5,347 bases of DNA from positions 1 to 5,347 of the forward strand of contig DAHWQF010000266.1 in the NCBI GenBank assembly GCA_027334785.1. Reading direction: 5' to 3'. The notes below the pieces were generated by a model that was given only the letters and a program-made list of their open reading frames with translations, made no database searches and was not told where the DNA came from. Below are positions 5,270 through 5,347 of the stretch, in pieces; the stretch's first letter is position 1, and every line of letters starts with the position of its first letter. The translations under genes and the position numbers were made by a program. This DNA is from Acidimicrobiaceae bacterium. Lineage in GTDB: Bacteria; Actinomycetota; Acidimicrobiia; Acidimicrobiales; Palsa-688.

Positions 5270-5347
5270 TCCAAAAAATAGTAGGTCAGAGGCGGTACGC
5301 CGGGAAGCGGGAGATCGACGAGTTAGCTGTCGTGCCTATTGCGTGCC
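5270..5347. other. Flank beyond the transposon, no assignable gene
   Basis: These 78 bp begin TCCAAAAAATAG, AT-richer than the elements, and look like the sequence originally downstream of the tRNA 3' end. On the minus strand a frame is open from the window edge to a stop at 5286-5288, ending in ISRFPAYRL, but it is too short to judge. TGACC (5264-5268) and GGTCA (5284-5288) form a weak inverted pair. Confidence 0.4.

Noticed and set aside
5286..5347. 3' end of a host gene on the minus strand (ending ISRFPAYRL)
   Set aside because: About 20 open codons at a window edge are not enough evidence for a gene.

Overview
The window is GC-rich accessory DNA. The codon use, GTG starts and DUF6788-type protein fit a high-GC Gram-positive (Actinomycetota) host, but nothing here fixes the taxon. 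It holds two different mobile elements that meet at a fragment of a glycine tRNA gene.

Left part (1 to about 2147): the right end of an integrative element. Three genes read leftward as a probable operon: a canonical 380-residue tyrosine integrase (783-1925), a 140-residue protein of unknown function (311-733), and a 91-residue protein of unknown function that overlaps it by ATGA (39-314). The region upstream of the integrase carries spaced TGTCA direct repeats that could bind the integrase or a regulator. Beyond it lies the 3' half of tRNA-Gly(TCC) (2099-2147), running from the anticodon arm to CCA but lacking a recognisable 5' half. This is what an attachment site looks like at the end of an element that integrated into a tRNA gene. 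The intact tRNA and the other element end should lie left of the window.

Right part (2149-5269): a 3.1-kb transposon with 16-bp terminal inverted repeats (14 of 16 matching). It encodes a DDE transposase (2342-3982) translationally coupled to a second, divergent tyrosine-recombinase-fold protein (3979-4758), and a divergently transcribed DUF6788-like small protein (4819-5205). Between the divergent genes lies a perfect 28-bp palindrome. It has the size and geometry of a Xer/dif core site and also overlaps both putative promoters. A working model is a transposon that uses the DDE transposase for movement and the tyrosine recombinase with the palindrome for cointegrate resolution or self-regulation, comparable in logic to TnpI/IRS of Tn4430 but with a different kind of transposase. 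The transposon sits one base after the CCA end of the tRNA fragment, with a candidate 4-bp target duplication, TCCA. The last 78 bp (5270-5347) are the flank beyond it.
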